From Mansonella perstans (lineage: Eukaryota; Nematoda; Chromadorea; Rhabditida; Onchocercidae), in contig JBAMDO010000577.1 of assembly GCA_037074765.1 (NCBI GenBank), positions 248,001-312,000 of the forward strand: a stretch of 64,000 nucleotides of DNA, written 5' to 3'. The notes beneath the pieces were generated by a model. It did no database searches. It was not told the DNA's origin and saw only the letters and a list, made by a program, of their open reading frames with translations. Below, piece after piece: positions 1 to 12,867 of this stretch. The first letter of the stretch is position 1. Each line of letters starts with the position of its first letter. Position numbers and translations under genes: made by a program.

Positions 1-316
1 TTTCGGATTCGCTTGCAGGAGTGTCTGATCTTCTCATCAACAGAAATGAGGACATTAACTTTTTACAGTTTTACATGGTGAAGTTTATGTTATTTAGTAC
101 TCCGAAGTATTTATTTAATGATTTCCTTGCAAAGGGTTTGATAATAATGCGGAGGAGCGTAATGAGTTGTTGAAGATGATATGTATCAAATTTCAAAGGA
201 TAACACAAGGTGAGCAGTAAGTTAGCATTGTTTCGCAATATTTCCAGATTTCTTCATTTGCAGACTTTCGTTCTATACTGTTTGGATATAAGCGAGTTGT
301 TCATTCATCTTTATAA
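1..316 (+). CDS. 3' end of a GRIP-domain golgin-like protein (partial)
   Basis: Three exon pieces join in one frame: before the window to 96, 135-209 and 264-316 (stop TAA 314-316). The 209/264 junction has a strong donor (CAAG|GTGAGC) and a TTTGCAG acceptor with matching phase. The 97-134 intron would be only 38 bases with a weak GTACTC donor, so that join is less certain. The joined tail starts DINFLQFYMVKFMLF and continues with NNAEERNELLKMI. This follows the GRIP pattern of GCC185 and golgin-97, a hydrophobic helix, then an acidic ERxxLL helix. GRIP domains bind Arl1 on trans-Golgi membranes and end long coiled-coil tethers. The Tyr usually conserved in the first helix is Phe here. The coiled-coil body would lie left of the window. 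The family call is my alignment by eye; another short C-terminus remains possible. Confidence 0.5.
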
Positions 317-2532
317 AGATATAAGGAGGAGCATGGGCATCGTTTAATTAATTAAATCTGCAGTTGCTTATTGACTTAGAAACTTTTGCTTTCCTCTTTT
401 AAACTGTGCTCTTCACTGACTTATTAATTTCTTGAACCCAACGGCCAATAAGATTAATTTTGGAGTAATTTTAGTTGGAATAAAGATTGAAAGCCTCATG
501 TACTTTTACATATATTGTATTTGATCAAGGAAAAATAGAATTGTGAATTAACAGTAGTACTTTCCATCTCTTTCTCATGATTGAAGTACTATTATTGTAT
601 GTGTATGTATTGTGTAATTATATTGTTGTTGTTTGTTTGTTTGTTTATGTATGCGCAAAAATTTGACAGTTACTTTTTAGCAAATGTGTAATTAATTTAT
701 GTTGTATAATAATAAACATCTCTATCTTGGTGTATATTATTTTCATACGTGGTAAAAACTCTCAATGTGATTGTTAATTTTCTTAATTTAGTAATTACCT
801 TCTCATGTAGCATAGTAATATCGATTATAATACGTATTTATAATTTTTGCATTTTATTTTGTATTAAGGCATATATGTTCACAGAAGTTCGGGCTACATT
901 CTGTTTTTTTTTTTTTTCTAATTTTCGCTTCGTATTTTTTCATAATTCTTTTTTCTCATAATTTTTTCTCATTTTTTTTTCATAATCTTAACAAAAAAAT
1001 TTGGCTAAACTAAAGGAAAAAGAAAGAGATAAGTGACTATTAGGACGTATTGTAGTGAAATATATATGTTCTTGAGAAATATAGGATAATATTGCTTTGA
1101 AAATGGACTGAATAGAAAGTTATGATAATGATTGTTGTTAAGAAATTCGGCTCAGTTATAATGCTTAGAGTAATTCATTTGTGTAGTACGAATGTTTTGA
1201 TCCTTTTCACAATAGCTGTGGGTATTATTGGCATCTTAATTAGCATCGATTTAGACTTACTGAAAGCTATGAAAAATTTTTAAAAGATATACGGCGATTC
1301 GATATATATTCATTATTTATTTTTTCATTCAGCGTTATGTAGCGTTCCTGTATGATAATTCATTCATCAATGAGGTGTAAAGCAGGGTCAGATATTTCAC
1401 GAATGTAAATACATCCGTCATATCGTCGTCATTGCTCCTTTAGCAGTTATTCCATGCATAAGCAGTAAATGGTGTGGGATATGTGATTTCTTCCACAGTA
1501 TACATAATATGTAGAGATGGGAATGCCATCTCTACGCATGCTTTTGTTTCCATTAGATTAATGCTGATTCTGATTCTCATTAGATTGATGCTGATTCCGA
1601 ACGCTTTCTGTCAATTTTCTTGGGAAGTTTGTTGATCATCAATGTTTATGAAATCGAACATTGCTAAAAAAGAAAAAAAAATTAAAACAAGAAGAATTGA
1701 ACAGGAAACCGCAGCAGAATTAACCCAGATGATATTAGTGAATCAATTGTAGATCTGCTTATCCTACGAAAACCTGCAAGTATCAGTTCTTTATTTGCTC
1801 CACACACAATTCAATGAGTAGATAGATCATTCACTAATTTTATATTTCTAATTTGTGTTAAAAAAAAAAGCATTTACTAAGAGGCATATTTTGTATCTAC
1901 TATGTTCTCAACAAGAAATCTTGTTAAAAAAAGTGATCAAATTTCAAACGACATTTATTTTGTTCGATAAAAAAACGAAATATCATTTGCATTGCGGTGT
2001 CCCAAAAACTAGTGATAAAGCTCCAAACTGCAGTTATCTCTTAGGCAGTAGTTGTATGCTAAGATGTAACAACGATCCTAGTAGTATGTCGATTAAATCA
2101 AAAAAGAAAATTAGCCACAGAAGAAAGCTTTTGTCCATATACTGTCCACATAAAATGTAAATATGCAAAATACCAGAAACCGCATAACAAAATATGAGTC
2201 GTTAAACATACAACGTAAATCAAAGCTTCCCGCATAATTTCAATGAGAACTACTGCAATTCGACCAGTCAAAGCTCAGCTCTAATTGTTGGGGAACAAGT
2301 GAAACTCGACCTTTTAAAAGTAAATGAAACTAGATTTCATTTACTTTTCTGAGAGTAAGATGATAATGAAGTTTTCAGCCATTAAAGATGGAACTTTGAG
2401 GCTTTGACCAGTCGACAACACATTACTAGCGTGAAATGCAAGAGAGAAACCGAAAAATGCGAATTATACAATAAATGAGATAACAATAAGAACAGGATCA
2501 AAATCGCAACTGTAAACATAACCATAACGATC

Positions 2533-2564
<32 letters not shown>

Positions 2565-3333
2565 GATAACAAGAACAATGAAAGATGTTTCCGTATGTAA
2601 TTGGAACCCTGTTCTTTATAGCAAAGAAAAAAGCCAATGTTATTTTAGTCGCAAAATATCACTACAGTTTCATTCCGTTACTGTTGCTTGCAAATAGATA
2701 TCATAGGAAATAAATGTGGATGTTCTATCCAACAAAATATATTTCAAACTGAACATCTACACTGTCAGGTCAACATGAAGCATATTCTTCCTTAAAATAC
2801 GGATTAGATGGCTTCCAAATAATCCAATTAGATATACTATCCAAAAATGGAACGATTACGCTAATCCTCAAGATAAAAAGTGCCATTAACTATACAATAT
2901 GTTGTTATTACTAGAAAATAGGGAGCAATTAGAGCATTGAATGATGATCGTATCAGTAAAGGGTTTAAGGCAAACTTTGAAAACCGTATACCAATAACGA
3001 CGATTAGAACCAGGATAAACGCACAACTTAGGCTAACAACAAGCAACAATATTCTTATCAACTCTCAAATTTTCTATCGCTCCCACACTAATGTCGGCTA
3101 TTTCAACTTATTCCTTCATGTTACCTTTCGCGTCGTTCATTATGGTTTAGAAAACGATAAGATCGATCTTCAATCTGACCTATTTCGTTTTTCGTGATGT
3201 GAAGGTATAGCGCTACAAAGAGCGAGAACTACACAGCAGTATGGTTTTACCTTGCAAAAGAATTTTTTTGAATCCCGAATGAACAAGGAACAGATGTCAA
3301 GAACGGCCTAAGTTGTAAATATACAAAAAGGAA
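317..3333. other. Intergenic, between two convergent genes
   Basis: No coding segment with splice support is seen. The right part presumably carries the pop-1 3' UTR on the minus strand. A GTTT-rich microsatellite lies near 624-645 and an AAT array at 2533-2562. Short open frames here are AT-rich and lack conserved blocks. Confidence 0.6.
2533..2562. repeat. AAT trinucleotide microsatellite
   Basis: About ten uninterrupted ATA/AAT units, read directly from the sequence. It is non-coding, downstream of the pop-1 stop codon. Confidence 0.9.
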
Positions 3334-6300
3334 CTACTGGCAAATAAGAGGAGTGGTTTGCTGCTCGTTCGGTACCTGGTTTAACATTGACCGAGATCTT
3401 TCAGCAGCGGCAGCAGCAGCAGCAGCAGCATCCATATCGTTCTCCGAATCGGTATCACGACCACTCATTGCACCACCCACAGCTGGTCCAGACAGTGAAG
3501 ATGGAGTACCAGGGGTTCCAGGTGTTGTCGAGGAAACCACTCCAACCGGTGAAGATGTCTGAATATGCACGCGAAAATAACTAAGTACTGAAGGTAGTCC
3601 AATTTTCCCAAATGGCACCCCAGAATGATTTAATCTCTTTCCTTTTATACCTTGCTTAAAAGAAACTTTATAAATTTCTAATGGAGAAAAAGCAAACACA
3701 TATTACTGCTAGCCTCAAATGCTTACAATCTTTCTATTACTGATAACACAACCTTATAACATGTACACTATCACGATAGACAACTGGTCTCTAAAGTTGT
3801 TCTCCTTCACCATAGCAAATATAATTAATTACTAACAAGGCAGAGAATAAATATATTTTGAATAAGCTTTTTTCCTTATGTTAAAATATATTTACTTTTG
3901 CATCTTCATACGCATTTCTGATATCAGCTATATCCAACTAATCTACAAATCAAAAAGCATGAAAAATGAATAACGAGTCAAAGCTCAGTTTACCTCGCGA
4001 TACCAGAGACATCTCTTTTTCCTTTTGCAGTGCTTACACCACTGATCCTGATTTACGACACCAAATCGGGCTCGGCATTTCTTTTGCTCGCCATTATCTA
4101 AAGTTTCTTATTATAAGATAAATAAACTGGATTATCAAAACCTTCAGAATGACAACATAAAATATTTTGATATAGTTCACCCACCAACAGATTTATCGCG
4201 CTTCCGTTTTTTCTTTTTATTGATCGCATAATTTTCACGAGCCGACCAACCAGGATACTTCTGCATATGTTGCTCGCGATCTGTCTTAGCAAGCTCGTAA
4301 TACCTTTGCTGTTCTTCTTTTGGTAAATCGTGCCACCTCCTGCCTAATTCCTGCAGCACTTTCGAATGTATTTAATTTAATCTTAGTAAAAAGAATGTGA
4401 GAAAAACGAGAAAAAAACTTTAATCCTTCTTTGTATACTTTGAATTTTTCTTTATATCACAAAAAAAGTCCCGACAAAGTTAGCTAACTTTGTTCAGTTC
4501 GGCACTTTGTCTTTCTTTATAGTCTAGTTCTTCCATTAATTTCGGCCTATTTTCCTTCATAAACCACATAAATGCATTCAGAGGTTTCTTGATGTGCTGC
4601 TCCTATAAAAATCGGAATTTATAAACTGTTAAATAAACAAATCAAAAATCTCCTAAGTTTATCTCGATAAATTCCACGGTGAAGATTTATTCAAAACTCG
4701 CTGATAAAAAAGCAAATTGAACAAGCATAATTGACTCGTTCGATGACCTGCGTATGACAAATTTTAATCATTGAAAAGTTAATTTCATCGCAACAGAAAA
4801 TGAAAAGAACCATTAAAACAACACTGGAAACAAGTTAACTGAAATAATATTACCTTAATTTTGGGCGGCTTGCTTTCATGCTTCGGCACCTTGGTGTTGT
4901 TAGTACTGCCACGTGGATTACTGCTCGGCTGCTGGGCTAAGTTACTGGCCATGGAAGTAATCGGTGAACCCATCTGAGGTAATCGCATTTGGTTTATTGA
5001 ATTCAGTGGATGCGGAGATGTTGCGGCCACTGCAGCCGCATTCTGCATATTGCGCATCATTGTAGCTGCCGCCAATGGGTTACCCTTAGGGGTAGCCGCA
5101 CCCACTCCGCTACCCTTCAATAGACTCATGCCAACATGGCGGGTATATTCTCTACTTCTCACCACTTCCAGAACTTACCCAAATACTAAGACCTCAGTAA
5201 TAGTCTGCTCAACTACCTAATATTGATATATTTGGTTCAGCAGCTCCAAAAGGTTCGCATTAAAAAACTACGACTGGGAAAATATACAAACCTGAAATAG
5301 GGAACTTGGAGAAGCTGGCCCAAAAGGAAAATTCCTATACATTTCAAAAGTTGGTGACATAGTTTGTGCCGCTTGCTGCATGACAAATGCTGCATAGGTC
5401 GGCGACATTGAACGAGCATCCATCGGTCCGCTCGGCATTCTACCGAACGGTAAACCATAAGGAGCCTGGTTCTGAAATTTAGTAAACTACTTCAACCCAA
5501 TAATGACTATTTTTGTCTTGATTAAATTAGCAGTTAAGATGTGCAGCATTTATTACATTTTCCACATGCCATAAAACTATAAGATACTTGTATAATAGCC
5601 ACTCTACGTGACTTACATTTTATAATTAGGAGAAATGAGAAAGAATAAAATAATTTAAGCCTAATGGGTCAATAGCATGTTTCGTGAATCCTTCTTAGCA
5701 TGAAGCTGGAAAAACAAGTACAGTGTCCAATTACGGCTAACTGCATAATTTGACATTATCTATTATTTCGCAATTTATTTATATTTGCTTATCCTACATC
5801 GAAATCAGGTTCGTTTCAATACCTGTTATGTCTTATCCTAAACTGGAATAATATTTGCCAATAAATTTTCAACGGTAATGAAATTTCTAACTCGGTGCTC
5901 TGTACCGACGAGTAAAACCTTGAATATAAAAATTGCTGGAAGAAGTATAATTATACTCTTCAAGCAAATGACTAAACAGTTTGATCAAGCAGTTATACAT
6001 TTACCACATAATTATAACACATATCAGCACATGTTTTTAATGGAGATTCAACACTTAGAGTTTAAGAATCAGAAATGTGGTTCATTCAGTATTTGAAAAC
6101 AGCTTGAGTAAGCTAATGCTATCGTTCATTTAGGTATGAAATGCTCCAACTTTAGAGCCTTAATTGCTGTTACTTGCTTTTCTCTCCAAGCGCTCTTCCT
6201 CTTTTTCCCACACTGTTCTGTTCCATTTTCGTTCGCCAAAAAGACCTATCTTGCAGATTTAGCTATTAACTGCCTGTTTATCTCTAAAATGTTTCCAATT

Positions 6301-9300
6301 TTTCCTCTAATATATCTCTAATTATATGACCTGTTCAAAAGATGACATTTGAAAATGAAAGGTGAAGAAATTCAGCAAATCTCTACAGTTGATGCATGTT
6401 TTGCAATTTTTTCATCAGGAAAATTTCTTCTTTTAATTGGAAAACTTGGTTTTCTCTTGAGTACTTTTATTCAACTAGTCCCAGAAGGATCACACACTAA
6501 AACAGATGCCTTATTCTCACTGCAATGTTCTATCCTTTTTCACAAAATAAAGACTAGTCTTCATCTGAATTTATAAATGCGCTTAATTTAAGATCACTAA
6601 GAAACATTTCATTACATGTAACGGCTTAGAGTTTCTATCTAACAAGATTTCCAATGCAATTAAAAGATGACGAGAGGCTTTTGACATCACAACGATTTCT
6701 TGCTTCTCGATCGTCTATTTTTCTGTTCGAAAATCATTTGAAAACTTGTTTATAATGAAAGACAGTTATTAATTTAGTGAGCTTTTTACCTCTTTACTCG
6801 ATGTTATTTGAAAATACCTAAAATTTTTAACATGCTGAAATGTTTTTGAATCAATCTAATATAAGAGAAAACAAAATCAGAGGAAATAGAGGAGGGGAGA
6901 AAAAAAGAATCTTATTCCTGTTCTGATACTTTAACACAATGAAACTTGTATTCCAGTAGATGAGTAAAGTATATGTATCCAGAGGTTAGAAAGTAGTAAA
7001 TCTCGAAAGTTGTTATATTTAATAAAAAGAAACAGAGTTGGGCAAAGCAAGTCTTCAGACATTCCTCGTTTTCAGCTTCCGTCTCATATGCTATCAGTCG
7101 TTGCTGTTGTAGAATCAATCATTTTGCTGTTTCTAAACAAATCTTATTCGTAACTCAGCCCTACAACAGTGCGAGATTATACATAATCGACATGCATCAA
7201 TCATCCAACGCACCCTTTTTTGCTTTTTTCGAGACAGGGACCACACCGCACATTCCATTCTTTTCACACTTTTTTCCCAAAAGCATTTCTGTTGCTCATT
7301 TGAATACATTCAAACTGTTAATTGCAATCTTTAGATTTTTAACTAAATCCTTTCTTTGGCTTATTTCGTGCTTATTGAGACAAAATTGGCCATGAAAATA
7401 TGCTACGAAACAATTTGTACTTTTTTAAACACATAAAGTACCGTACCGTTCAGTTTTTCTTATCTAAACTAAAACTGATTTGAGACAGCCTAAAGACAAC
7501 ATAATACCAATATCATACTATCAGCTTCCAGTTACGCTTTTTGCAGAAAGATATATTTTCAAAACTAAGGATAACGCTGGTTAAATTCTGTTGTTTTCAT
7601 TTTTTTTACTTCTTTTCATCTTATTCGAACATCAAAAAGCAAATCTCAATATATCGCCTTCTTCGGAAACATTCAATTCCATAGAGTAGAAATCAAATTC
7701 TATTTATCAAAGTAGACAAGAGAGAAAATAAAATAGCTTACCGGTAAAAAGAAAGGATAAAATAGAGGCAATGGTCCATAAGTTGGTGACAGAGTGGTAG
7801 CTGAAAAAGTTGGGAAAGTCGGTGATGGCTTCACGAAAGCGCCAGGCTTCGAACCTGAAAGGAGCATAAGTGTCATTAAATTAAGCACAATATGCAGGAT
7901 ATGATACAAAATCCAAACAATAAGACGCTATACATCTCGACATTTAATGCAATCGGTTATTCAATGCATAACTGGTAGACGTATCAGTTCACGTTTGATA
8001 CAGCCATATGTGATCTCATAAAGAGAGCTCACGATATTAATCAATAAATGTTTAAAAATTCACTTCCTCTTGAGATTATTAATAGTCCAGATTGGCTTAT
8101 TCAAAATACACAGCTCATATATGATTTCATTGTTGGAATTTAAGCAGCATCAACATCAGTGAACAGGAATGTTGGTTATCAAATAAATCTATCAAAAAGC
8201 TATCAGTTTCTTTGGCTATCAAATAAAACAAATAAGTTAACAGAGAAAAATTCGTGAGAAAGCGGTTGCGTAAGTAATGAAATGAGACAAACATCAAAGA
8301 AATTAAATGAAGTGAACGGTTGGAAAAGTTAATTCTTTTTGAAATTTGCATTATTTTTTCAATTAAAATTACGAAATCATGAACACTGAAAAAGAACCAT
8401 GATAACTGATGATCAGTAAGTAAGGGAATAATGTAATCATACAATCCTTAATATTCCAAACAGAAGTGATCTTAATTTTCTATATATTATGGCTTATTTC
8501 ATATTTACAGCCATTTCTATAGCTTCTTTCAGATTACAAGATAAATTACTTAAAAAACGAAGCTTTGCAATGTAAAAAAAGCCAGATGTGAAAGAAGATA
8601 CAAAAAAGCCCGTTCTTAGAGATAAATGCGGCTTATTTTGCTGCTAAAAAAGACAAAAAAATAACTCTCCAACAATGGATCAAAAATGTATAAGAATATA
8701 AAATATATTATCTCCACTTTATTTCCACAACTTTTGCCCACCTCATTCATTTCCCTTTCTGTTCCCTTCGTTAATCTCTCATTTCTTCGTTCTTTTTCTT
8801 TTTTTTTTTTTTTTTTTTTCGAGACTACTGTGAAGATTAAGGCAAATGAGAATTATGAGCGAATTTAGCCATCATTACAACACTCATTACACTACTAGAA
8901 CAAATGATTGTATGGAAAAGAATGTGTATGCAAAAAAGCTACCGGTTTTCATAAACGTAACCAATAATTTATCTGCAATACAAAAATTTTATAAATAACC
9001 TTCCGTCATAGTTCATTGTGGTGCTTTTTTTTTTTCATTGCACTATTGTAAATTCGTTAAATTTTGAGTTTTCCTCTCACACCTTTATAAAAAAATTTGT
9101 CTCAAACGTTATTGCACATCAAAAGAGAAACAGCATTTTCGCCAATGTAGCATCAAAATTATTCTGTCCTTTGTTATCATCATTTTGGGCAAATTTTTCT
9201 TCCTCCTCTCTCTTCTGGTACAACCTATCTTTTCTGCCGTGTTATCATCATTGTTATTCGTTATCACTTTTTCCTTTCCACTATTATCATTTTACCACTT

Positions 9301-11711
9301 CTCATCTGATATCTACCTTTTCCCTTAGAGACAAAGTAACGAACCGCTTACATAATGGTTGGTCAAAATGCAGCTTTGCTAATATATGCACGAAAGGAAA
9401 ACGACAGATAAATTGAATGGAAAAGACTAACAGCTGTGATACTAACAACTCCTAAACATATAATGCATGATGAAGCATAAAAGAGGAGATGAGCTATGAT
9501 GGGAACCCACAAAAATTGCCTATTCTATAAGCAACTTTATCCCTTTTTTGATATCAGTGCAATCTGCTCTGATTAACAATAGTAACTGATTGTGGAACTA
9601 ACTGGCCATAAATTCAGGAGCAAAGAATCCATAAAAAGCAAGAAAACAATCATAACAAAGAATAACAAATTAAATAATCCCTTCTTTTAACTCAACTTTC
9701 TAATTTCAAACTATCTCACTCGCTCCTTAAAATAAAGCTCATGACTTGAAATACATTCAGCAACTCCAAATCAAGTAGTCGTAATACAATAAACAGGATT
9801 AAAACTGGATAAATTATGCACACAAAAATGGACGATGGAATGGAGGGAAAATTTTGTCGCTTGTTTTTGACTAACGAATAAAACCGGACCCATTTTGTAA
9901 TCTTAAAGGAAACAAAATCGGACCTATTTTATAACCTGATAGGAAAGCTGGATCGTTTTTAAATTATGTATTTTCAGGCATAATATATATATGTGTACAA
10001 ATATATTAATTTTGAGCTATAACGCCAAAAGCAGATCAAAGTGTTTTTCATTCAAACCTAAATCAATGTCAGATAATTTAATTGTATTTAGAAAATTCTA
10101 CAACAATACTGACAATCTAAGAAGTGATATATGAGTGCTCATAAAAGAGATGAAGTTCCTAGACATTCGTCGATTAATGATTGCTACTTGCTGGTCGTAA
10201 AATAATTAGTGCTGTAGCAAAAGTCAAACCGATAATAGAGGAGGATGGCGTCCTTGTTTCCAGCTCTGTCTCCAGAGCCACATCTTTTTTATCCTCCGTT
10301 AACTGATGCGACGACTGCGCCGTCTCTACATCATCTGCATCATTCCTGCAAAATCCAACTAGTAATAATCCTCAATTATCATTTCCGGCTAAAAGACTTG
10401 CCTTAATAAGGATAACTAAATATATATTTATATAATAAGGATAACTAAACATTCCTCACAGTTCTTAACTTACAAGTTATAACATATTATACCATCAGTT
10501 TTCACATTTACAGATGATCAAGAGCCAACCTATATTTCGTCTACTGTTCATTGTTAGGTCAGGAAGAAATAATAAATAATGACGGTGACAGTAATATGAT
10601 GGATGGCACAGTGATGTAACTTAGAATATTATATGATATTGTGCGATAAGAGAGTTATAACAGGATTTTTTAAATTTTTCAACAAATGAAATGAAAACCA
10701 GAAATAATGGAACGAAATTTGTCATACGGTCTTATTAAATTACATGGTCATTCAAAGAAATTTCACAAACAGTCTTCACTAAAAAAAAAAATAAGAAATT
10801 GAAGATGTATGTTCTTCGATTGTTTCAGATGCATGAAAAATTTATTTATAAAACAACTGAGAAGCATGTATCAGCAAGTACAAAAAATGTAATATAAGCA
10901 TCGTAAAAAGCAGCACATTAGTTGCTTTAGTCATAAAATGTAATGTAATGTTTGAAGTGTGAAGATACTAAAAGAATTTTGCAATTGTAAAGATATGTTT
11001 TACAAAAATTTTTTTGCTTAATGGTAAAAATCTTGCAGGAATTTTTCCCAGACATATTTATCCCAGAAAAGAAGTAATAATGATAAACAGAGATTTCTGA
11101 ATTGATTTTAACAAAATATTATTATGACAACAGTCATATTTGAAATGCTTCATAGTGAACATGAAAAGGGCGTAATTGTTGTTGTATTTGCGGATACGAA
11201 TTGAGCAAAAGATAATCAAAGTATGAGAATGATGGATGTCCTAACATCATTATGTAATGCATCCATCATTCAGCTATTCAATCCAACAGTAAAACTTAGG
11301 CACAACAAGGAATGTGTTTATAAATAGGAGCAATTCCATAAAAAGTGCTTACATTTATGGAACTTTCAAAAAGTGAAGAAAGAAATGTGAAAAGAAAAAA
11401 TTATACGACAAAAGCGCCCTTTTCATGATGTTTGTTTATTAACTAACTGACAGCATTCTTTATGGTTTTTTCCTTCTTTCTCCCACAACTTACCAATTTA
11501 AATTTGATGATTTTCGGAAACGTGAAAGTATGTAACAAAGAAAAAGTAAAGTATTAAAAAAAGAAAAGTTATTTTTAGGTCATCATAGTACAACAAGAAA
11601 TTATTGTAATAGTTGATCCTGACCAACCTTCTATGGAATTTTGTAATGAAATTGAACAAACCTGCGAAAGACTTTCACTTCATCGGCGCCATCATCAGCA
11701 GCGCTACTCAT
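3334..11711 (-). CDS. pop-1: TCF/LEF transcription factor, POP-1 type
   Basis: Nuclear Wnt effector that binds DNA and beta-catenin. Exons (minus strand): 11711-11662, 10345-10230, 7854-7742, 5471-5292, about 5114-4854, 4602-4489, 4350-4185, 4097-3994, 3558-3334; about 442 residues, close to C. elegans POP-1. The N-terminus has DEVKVFRR followed by an acidic stretch, the beta-catenin-binding region. A Pro/Ser/Thr-rich middle precedes the HMG box (about residues 242-311), which starts [18 protein letters not shown] and ends with a basic [10 protein letters not shown] tail. The C-clamp (about 335-367) has its Cys residues in [19 protein letters not shown] nine-Ala run and a short tail follow. 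Phases match at all junctions. The weak point is the acceptor of the fifth exon: the only in-phase AG I find (5115) is a poor CTATTGAAG, so a small exon may be missing at 5115-5290. Confidence 0.93.
3403..3429 (-). repeat. GCT/GCC run encoding nine Ala in pop-1
   Basis: Nine consecutive Ala codons (eight GCT and one GCC on the minus strand) in the last pop-1 exon, between an acidic DMD and ERSRS. It is a candidate length-polymorphic coding triplet repeat. The opposite-strand reading frames through it are shadows. Confidence 0.9.
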
Positions 11712-11750
11712 AACGGTCACTCTCCGCGGAAAATCTACTGGAAAGACTGT
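11712..11750 (-). promoter_or_regulatory. Candidate spliced-leader acceptor of pop-1
   Basis: On the minus strand GTCTTTCCAG ends at 11738, 26 bases before the pop-1 ATG (11711-11709). The polypyrimidine tract and short distance fit a trans-splice acceptor. An ordinary intron with a non-coding first exon further upstream would look the same. Confidence 0.45.
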
Positions 11751-12309
11751 CGGACAGTATATGACCAACAGTAACACCAATAGATATATGAGCAACAGTA
11801 TTAATAATAAGAGTCAAATGACGATAACAGCAAGCGACGAGCAATAATAATGAGAGGCAATAAGAAGAATAACCAGGGTCGGCAGCCAACCGACCCTTTT
11901 GGTTCATTCGATCCGGGATACTATAATTGATAGATGATGATGGTGGCAGCGGTTAATCGCGGTCAAGCCAGGATAACTCTCAGAATGATATTTGTATGAC
12001 CTATACTGTTCTTTACTGTTCCTGACAAATACCTGCAATATAATCATTACCTTACATATAAATATTCTTCCTACAAATTCAATTTTTTTGCCTATAAAAC
12101 CACCTTGCTAGCTGGTCAGTTGGTTTGTTCCATTCTATTGAATCAAGTTCGGATCAGATTGTGAACGGAATAAACCGGACTTCCCAGTCAGTCACGAACT
12201 GATGCTAGCAATAAAGCAGACATACATAGACAAACTCTCTTCCATACCCTCCCAATCTCTCCTTCTCTTCCTGCATTTATCGTATAAGAAGAAAGAAATT
12301 CATCGTTAT

Positions 12310-12520
12310 TTGCAAGAAAAAGCACAGACGACAAAATGCATAGTAGAGTTTAAAACATAGAGAGAAAACATAGACGACAAAATGCGTAGTAGGGAGTTCA
12401 TGATAAAGAGAGAAAACACAAACGACAAAATGCATAGCAGAGAGTTCATGATACAGAGAGAAAACACAGACGACAAAATGCATAGTAGAGAGTTCGAGAT
12501 ACAGAGAGAAAAACAAAAGA
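12310..12520. repeat. About 48-bp minisatellite, four copies
   Basis: The core GACAAAATGCATAGTAGAG recurs at 12329, 12375, 12424 and 12472 (spacing 46, 49, 48), alternating with a GAGAGAAAACA segment. It lies about 0.6 kb upstream of the pop-1 start. The minus-strand reading frame through it is repeat-driven, with period close to 16 residues, and not convincing as protein. Confidence 0.85.
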
Positions 12521-12803
12521 GCTAGCTGTAGCAGCTGAGCAAATGATCAAAGGATGGAATATACTATGTTCTTTGCACATCGAGAGTGTCCTAACAGACT
12601 GGCAGACGCACAGACACTATATGTTCTATCAATGACCACGTAAAACACGCCCGTCCTGCAAAATCACGTGTGCTTTCGAGTTACTTAACGGAAGTGAAGA
12701 AATAAAACATTTGGATGATGATTTCATCCCGAGAAATCTCTCGAATCTTTTGTAATCTTGTTCTTCTGGAAAAGACACGGCTATCATATCAACATTCTGC
12801 TAC

Positions 12804-12867
12804 GGGTTTCACGTATACTATCACCCTCTCTCGCAATCATAGCGATAGGTTTCACGTATACTATCAC
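12804..12867. repeat. 20-bp direct repeat pair
   Basis: GGTTTCACGTATACTATCAC occurs at 12804-12823 and again at 12848-12867, 44 bases apart, with related CAATCAT sequence after each copy. It looks like a short two-copy tandem duplication. Confidence 0.8.

Noticed and set aside
1855..2160. 101-codon plus-strand frame
   Set aside because: No ATG at its opening, Lys/Ser-rich, no recognisable domain and no splice signals; it lies in the intergenic region downstream of pop-1.
3353..3584. Plus-strand open frames with Ala or Gln runs
   Set aside because: They are antisense shadows of the triplet repeat in the last pop-1 exon.
8127..9416. Long frames of 105 and 132 codons inside a pop-1 intron
   Set aside because: Composition is Phe/Leu/Ser-rich as expected from AT-rich intron DNA; no conserved blocks.
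12277..12516. 79-codon minus-strand frame with repeated FSLYHEL segments
   Set aside because: It is produced by the 48-bp minisatellite and has no splice or homology support.
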